Made by a program: the position numbers and the translations under genes. The notes beneath the pieces are model-generated. The model saw only the letters and a program-made list of their open reading frames with translations, searched no databases and was not told where the DNA came from. From the NCBI RefSeq assembly GCF_000184705.1, contig NC_014831.1:372001-436000 (forward strand): a stretch of DNA of 64,000 nucleotides. Direction: 5' to 3'. The stretch is from Thermaerobacter marianensis DSM 12885. Its GTDB lineage: Bacteria; Bacillota; Sulfobacillia; Thermaerobacterales; Thermaerobacteraceae. Shown in pieces: positions 60,469-64,000 of this stretch; positions within the stretch are counted from its first letter, which is position 1, and every line of letters starts with the position of its first letter.

Positions 60469-61761
60469 ATGGCGGAGGGCGCTCCGGCGCCGGCGGTCCT
60501 GCTGATCGGCCCAGGACGGGCGGGCCGGGCCCTGGCCCTGGGCTGGCACGCCGCCGGCGTGCCGGTGCCCTGGGTGGTGGGGCGCCGGGAAGAACCGGCC
60601 CGGGACCTGGCCCGGGCCGTAGGCGGGCGGGCGCTGTCCTGGGAGGGCCTGCTGGACCGGGGGCTGCCCGGGCCGTGGCCGCCGGTGGTGGTGCTGGCCG
60701 TGCCGGACCGGGCGGTGGAACCGGCGGCGGAGGCGCTGGCCGGCAGGCTGGCGGCGGTGCCGCCGGGCCGGCGGCCGCGGTACGCCCTGCACCTGAGCGG
60801 CGCCCTGGGCCTCGGGCCGCTGGCTTCCCTGGAACGGCTCGGCCTGGCGGTGGAGGTGTTCCACCCGCTGCTGCCGCTGGCCGGTGAGCCGCTGCCGAGC
60901 GGGGCCGCCGGGCCGGCGGGGGGCCGGCCCGGCGGCCCCGCGGGAGGGCTGCCGGCCACCCCGCCGGGGGGTCGCCCGGCCACCCCGCCAGGGGGTCCCG
61001 CCCGGCGGGACCCCCTGGCGGGGGCGTACGTCACCGTGGTGTACGCGCCGGGCCAGGGCCGGGCCCCGGTGGGCCCGGCCCTGGCCCGGGCGCTGGGCGC
61101 CACGGCCGTCCCCTGGCCGGGCGCCACGGGCCGGCAACTGGCGCTCTACCACGCCGCCGCGACCCTGGCGGCCAACGGCGTCACGGCCCTGCTGTGGGCG
61201 GCAGAGGAACTGCTCCGGCACGCGGGCTACCCGGGGGTGGGCGGGCCGGCCGCCGGCCCTGCCGGTTCCACGGGCGGCGGATGCCCCGCAGGCGGCGGCC
61301 CCGCCCCGTCGGCCACGGCCGCCGCCACCGCCCCGGCCGGCGCCGCCGCGGCCGTTCCCTCCGGCCCGGCCGCGGCGGCCCCCTCCGGCCCCGCGGGGCG
61401 TGGCGATCCTGCCCGGCCCCCGGAGGGCGCCGGCGCTCGGGCTCCGCTGCTGGCCCTGGCCGGCACCGCCCTGCGGGCCGTGGCCGAACGGGGCCCGCTG
61501 GCCGCGCTGACGGGGCCGATCACCCGGGGTGACGCAGTGACCGTGGCCCGCCATCTGGAGGCGCTGGAAGCCTTGGCGCCGGAGGCCGGATCAGCGGGCG
61601 GCCTCGATCCCGGCCCCGCCGGCCGCTACCGGCTGGCCGCCGCCCTGGTGCTGGCCGCCGCCAGCCGGGCGGGCGCGCCCCGGTCCGGGCTCGACGCCGT
61701 GGCCCGTTTGCTGGGTCGCCGGGGGGACGGACCGGATGGGACAGGGATCGGCCCAGGGTGA
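60469..61761 (+). CDS. Rossmann/DUF2520 protein, probable ketopantoate reductase
   Basis: This 430-residue protein has an N-terminal NAD(P)-binding fold ('VLLIGPGRAGRALALGWHAAG', about 9-29; 'VVVLAVPDRAVEPAAEAL') and 'ALHLSGALGLGPLASLERLG'. A DUF2520 helical domain follows ('GRQLALYHAAATLAANGVTALLWAAEELL'). It stands directly before panB and panC where a ketopantoate reductase is needed and no panE is seen. DUF2520 proteins have been proposed for this role (PanG), from memory. Two inserts (about 145-187 and 265-320) are Gly/Ala/Pro-rich; the first contains a 41-bp palindrome. The ATG has AGGGGATCAGGAG upstream. Confidence 0.78.
   Translation: MAEGAPAPAVLLIGPGRAGRALALGWHAAGVPVPWVVGRREEPARDLARAVGGRALSWEGLLDRGLPGPWPPVVVLAVPDRAVEPAAEALAGRLAAVPPGRRPRYALHLSGALGLGPLASLERLGLAVEVFHPLLPLAGEPLPSGAAGPAGGRPGGPAGGLPATPPGGRPATPPGGPARRDPLAGAYVTVVYAPGQGRAPVGPALARALGATAVPWPGATGRQLALYHAAATLAANGVTALLWAAEELLRHAGYPGVGGPAAGPAGSTGGGCPAGGGPAPSATAAATAPAGAAAAVPSGPAAAAPSGPAGRGDPARPPEGAGARAPLLALAGTALRAVAERGPLAALTGPITRGDAVTVARHLEALEALAPEAGSAGGLDPGPAGRYRLAAALVLAAASRAGAPRSGLDAVARLLGRRGDGPDGTGIGPG
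60983..61023. repeat. 41-bp palindrome inside the DUF2520 gene
   Basis: Two perfect 20-bp arms (60983-61002 and 61004-61023) flank one central base. The palindrome lies in an inserted, disordered part of the reading frame and keeps the frame. A partial copy of the arm (GGCCACCCCGCCGGGGGGTC) lies just upstream. Confidence 0.9.
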
Positions 61762-61887
61762 ACGCCCGGTGCCGGGGTGAGGAGTCGTTGACGGGCGTGG
61801 CCGGCCGGGGAACCGCCGGGCCGCAGGATGGCGTCCGGCGGGCCCGCGCCCGAGGGACAAGGGCTTCCGACAGAGGAGGGGTTGCCG

Positions 61888-62838
61888 ATGAACGCGGGGG
61901 AGACGGCGCAGGGCGAAGGCGCCACGGCACGGGCCGCCGGGCCGGGTTCGTCCGCCACGCCGGCGTCCGGACGGGTCACCGTCCGCACCGTGCTGGAGAG
62001 CAAGCAGCAGGGTCGGCCGCTGGTGATGGTGACGGCTTACGACTATCCCTTCGCCCGCCTGGCCGACGCCGCCGGCGTCGACATGATCCTGGTGGGCGAC
62101 TCCCTGGGCAACGTGGTCCTGGGGTACCCGACCACCGTGTCCGTCACCCTCGACGACATGGTCCACCACACCCGGGCCGTCCGCCGCGGGGTCCAGCGGG
62201 CCCTGCTGGTGGCGGACATGCCCTTCCTCACCTTCCACCTGTCGGTGGAAGAGGCCTTGCGGGCCGCCGGCCGGCTGGTGCAGGAAGGCGGGGCCGAGGC
62301 CGTCAAGCTGGAAGGGGCGGGCCGCGTCGTCGAAGTGGTCGACCGGTTGACGGAGGCCGGCATCCCCGTGGTCGGCCACCTGGGCCTGTTGCCCCAGCGG
62401 GTTCACGCCCTGGGCGGCTATCGCGTCCAGGGCCGTGACGAGGAGGAGGCCCGCCGCCTGCTGGACGACGCCGTGGCCCTGGAGCAGGCCGGCTGCTTCG
62501 CCCTGGTGCTGGAGATGGTGCCCCGGGAGCTGGCCGCGCTGGTCAGCCGGCGCCTGCGCATCCCCACCATCGGCATCGGCGCCGGCCCCGACTGCGACGG
62601 GCAGGTGCTGGTGCTGCACGACCTGCTGGGCCTCACCCAGGGCCGCGTGCCGCGCTTCGCCCGGCGGTACGCCGAGCTGGGGCGACTGGCCCTCGAGGCC
62701 CTGCAGCGGTATGCCGCCGACGTGCGCAGCCGCGCCTTCCCGACGGACGAGCACAGCTACCACATGGCCGCCGGCGTGGCGGAACGCCTGCAGGGGCCGG
62801 CCGGCGAGGAAGGTGAGGCACCGTACGGGGGTTCCTGA
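61888..62838 (+). CDS. panB: Ketopantoate hydroxymethyltransferase
   Basis: This 316-residue enzyme makes ketopantoate from 2-oxoisovalerate. Motifs: 'VMVTAYDYPFARLADAAGVDMILVGDSLGNVVLG' with the Mg-binding Asp, 'ADMPFLTFHLSVEEAL', 'VKLEGAG', 'PVVGHLGLLPQ' and 'IPTIGIGAGPDCDGQVLVLHDLLGL'. The first ~28 residues are an Ala/Gly-rich extension. AGAGGAGGGG precedes the ATG. It lies between the DUF2520 gene and panC. Confidence 0.96.
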   Translation: MNAGETAQGEGATARAAGPGSSATPASGRVTVRTVLESKQQGRPLVMVTAYDYPFARLADAAGVDMILVGDSLGNVVLGYPTTVSVTLDDMVHHTRAVRRGVQRALLVADMPFLTFHLSVEEALRAAGRLVQEGGAEAVKLEGAGRVVEVVDRLTEAGIPVVGHLGLLPQRVHALGGYRVQGRDEEEARRLLDDAVALEQAGCFALVLEMVPRELAALVSRRLRIPTIGIGAGPDCDGQVLVLHDLLGLTQGRVPRFARRYAELGRLALEALQRYAADVRSRAFPTDEHSYHMAAGVAERLQGPAGEEGEAPYGGS

Positions 62839-62878
62839 CGGCCCGCCACCGGTTCATCCACGGGAAGGAGGCAGGTCC

Positions 62879-63763
62879 ATGGAACTGGTGCAGGACATCG
62901 CCGCGTTGCGGGAGCGCATTGCCCGCTGGCGGCGGGAAGACCCGGACGGCCGCGTGGGGTTCGTCCCCACCATGGGCTATCTCCACGAGGGCCACCTCTC
63001 GCTGATCCGCCGCGCCCGGGCGGAGTGCCGCCGGGTGGTGGTCAGCGTGTTCGTCAACCCGCTGCAGTTCGGCCCCCAGGAGGACTTCGCCCGCTATCCG
63101 CGGGACCTGGAGCGGGACCTGCGCCTGGCCGCCGGCGCCGGCGCCGACCTGCTCTTCCATCCCCCGGTGGAGGCGATGTACCCCCACGGCGACCCGGGCG
63201 TCTTCGTCGACGTGGGCGACCTGGCCCGGCGCTGGGAGGGGGCCCGGCGCCCCGGCCACTTCCGCGGGGTCGTCACCGTGGTGACCAAGCTCTTCCACCT
63301 GGTTCAGCCCGACCGGGCGTACTTCGGGCAGAAGGACGCCCAGCAGGCGGTGATCGTCCGCCGCATGGTGGCCGACCTCAACTTCCCCCTGGAAGTGGTG
63401 GTCTGCCCCACGGTGCGGGAGCCCGACGGCCTGGCCATGAGCTCCCGCAACGTGTACCTGGACGAAGACCAGCGCCGGGCGGCGCCGATCCTCTATCGCG
63501 CCCTGCAGGCGGCCCGCCGGCGCCTGGAAGCCGGTGAGCGCAGCGGGCCCGCCCTGGTCGAAGCGATGGAGGCCGTTCTGGGCGGGCAGCCCCTGATCGA
63601 CCCCGAGTACGCCGCCGTCGTCGATGCCGCCACCTTGGAACCCCTGGAGCGGGTGGAGGGGGAGGTGCTGTTGCTGGTAGCGGCCCGGCTCGGGTCCACC
63701 CGGCTGATCGACAACCTCTGGCTGGTGGTGGAGGGCGACCGCGTCCGGGACCGCTGGACCTGA
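62879..63763 (+). CDS. panC: Pantothenate synthetase
   Basis: This 294-residue enzyme joins pantoate and beta-alanine with ATP. Motifs: 'GFVPTMGYLHEGHLSLIRRA' (HIGH-like), 'VSVFVNPLQFGPQEDFARYPRD', 'YFGQKDAQQAVIVRRMVADL' and 'REPDGLAMSSRNVYL' (KMSKS-like). GGGAAGGAGG precedes the ATG. panD, if present, would lie beyond the right edge. Confidence 0.96.
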   Translation: MELVQDIAALRERIARWRREDPDGRVGFVPTMGYLHEGHLSLIRRARAECRRVVVSVFVNPLQFGPQEDFARYPRDLERDLRLAAGAGADLLFHPPVEAMYPHGDPGVFVDVGDLARRWEGARRPGHFRGVVTVVTKLFHLVQPDRAYFGQKDAQQAVIVRRMVADLNFPLEVVVCPTVREPDGLAMSSRNVYLDEDQRRAAPILYRALQAARRRLEAGERSGPALVEAMEAVLGGQPLIDPEYAAVVDAATLEPLERVEGEVLLLVAARLGSTRLIDNLWLVVEGDRVRDRWT

Positions 63764-63817
63764 CGGCCACCGGGGCCCCGCGGCCTGGCGGTGCCCCTGC
63801 CGCTGCCCCTCCTCCTT

Positions 63818-63943
63818 CCCGGCACCACGACCTGCCCGCGCCTCCCGCCCCGTGCCACGGGTCCTCCGCCTGCCCGGCACCACGACCTGCCCGCGCCTCC
63901 CGCCCCCCGCCACGGGCCCTCCTCCTGCCCGGCACCGCCACCG
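63818..63943. repeat. 55-bp tandem repeat after panC
   Basis: A 55-bp unit beginning CCCGGCACCACGACCTGCCC occurs at 63818 and 63873, with a third, partly diverged copy from 63928. Units differ at a few positions. No gene is recognised between panC and the window edge. Confidence 0.8.
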
Positions 63944-64000
63944 GCCCGGTGCCGGTACCTCGGGACCTGGTGCGGCCCGGCACCGCCGCGCCGGGCTCCG

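Noticed and set aside
55528-61554. 2008-codon open frame on the minus strand opposite dnaE, pgpA and the DUF2520 gene
   Set aside because: It is an antisense shadow: in very GC-rich DNA the complement of coding sequence has few stops. The protein is low-complexity (Gly/Arg/Val/His) and matches no family, while the plus strand encodes clear enzymes.

Overview
The window is high-GC DNA from a Gram-positive, endospore-forming, respiring bacterium. Sporulation genes include spoIID, spoIIP, ytrH, a ytrI-like gene, a spore-DNA-protein-like gene and a DUF2600 prenyl cyclase. There is an SLH-domain S-layer protein. Respiration is represented by NADH dehydrogenase (nuoN) and a cytochrome b6/bc-type complex. 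Many proteins carry long Ala/Gly/Pro-rich tails or inserts, and GTG or TTG starts are frequent. This resembles high-GC thermophilic Firmicutes such as Thermaerobacter; that assignment is inference.

Layout. 1-7.7 kb: end of nuoN, a universal stress protein, a cation/proton antiporter, a membrane protein, and a minus-strand operon for a quinol:cytochrome c oxidoreductase (cytochrome b6, subunit IV, Rieske protein, a 42-residue membrane protein, diheme cytochrome c). 8.2-11.6 kb: nrdR and the B12-dependent ribonucleotide reductase nrdJ behind two candidate NrdR boxes. 11.8-15.8 kb: EamA transporter, CBS protein, DUF2600 cyclase, a small unknown protein and hpt. 16-21.4 kb: a moxR - DUF58 - transglutaminase operon. 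21.6-23.8 kb: a methyltransferase-DUF309 fusion, a peroxiredoxin and the selenocysteine tRNA gene.

23.8-34.9 kb is an accessory region. It lies between the intact tRNA-Sec gene and a diverged copy of that gene's 3' half about 10.4 kb downstream. It holds a winged-helix protein, the S-layer gene, and an IS21-family element whose istB is split at the Walker A motif by a nested IS110-family element with a long leader that may encode a bridge RNA. Remnants of AIM24 and alpha/beta-hydrolase genes mark its right edge.

34.9-46 kb: DUF1002 and DedA proteins, spoIID, spoIIP, a spore-protein-like gene, a metallo-beta-lactamase-fold hydrolase, an aminotransferase, murD and ytrI/ytrH. 46.4-51.7 kb: a second accessory patch with antitoxin-like genes (Phd-type and three AbrB-type), one PIN toxin, a tyrosine recombinase with a four-residue duplication in its active site, and an ISL3-family element next to a gene fragment. 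52-64 kb: hemE, a bacilliredoxin, OsmC, a TauE/SafE transporter, dnaE, pgpA, and a pantothenate cluster (a DUF2520 Rossmann protein that may be the ketopantoate reductase, panB, panC).

An 11-bp word, GGACGAACCGG, occurs at least ten times, often at gene ends, in disordered linkers or between genes, and is unexplained.
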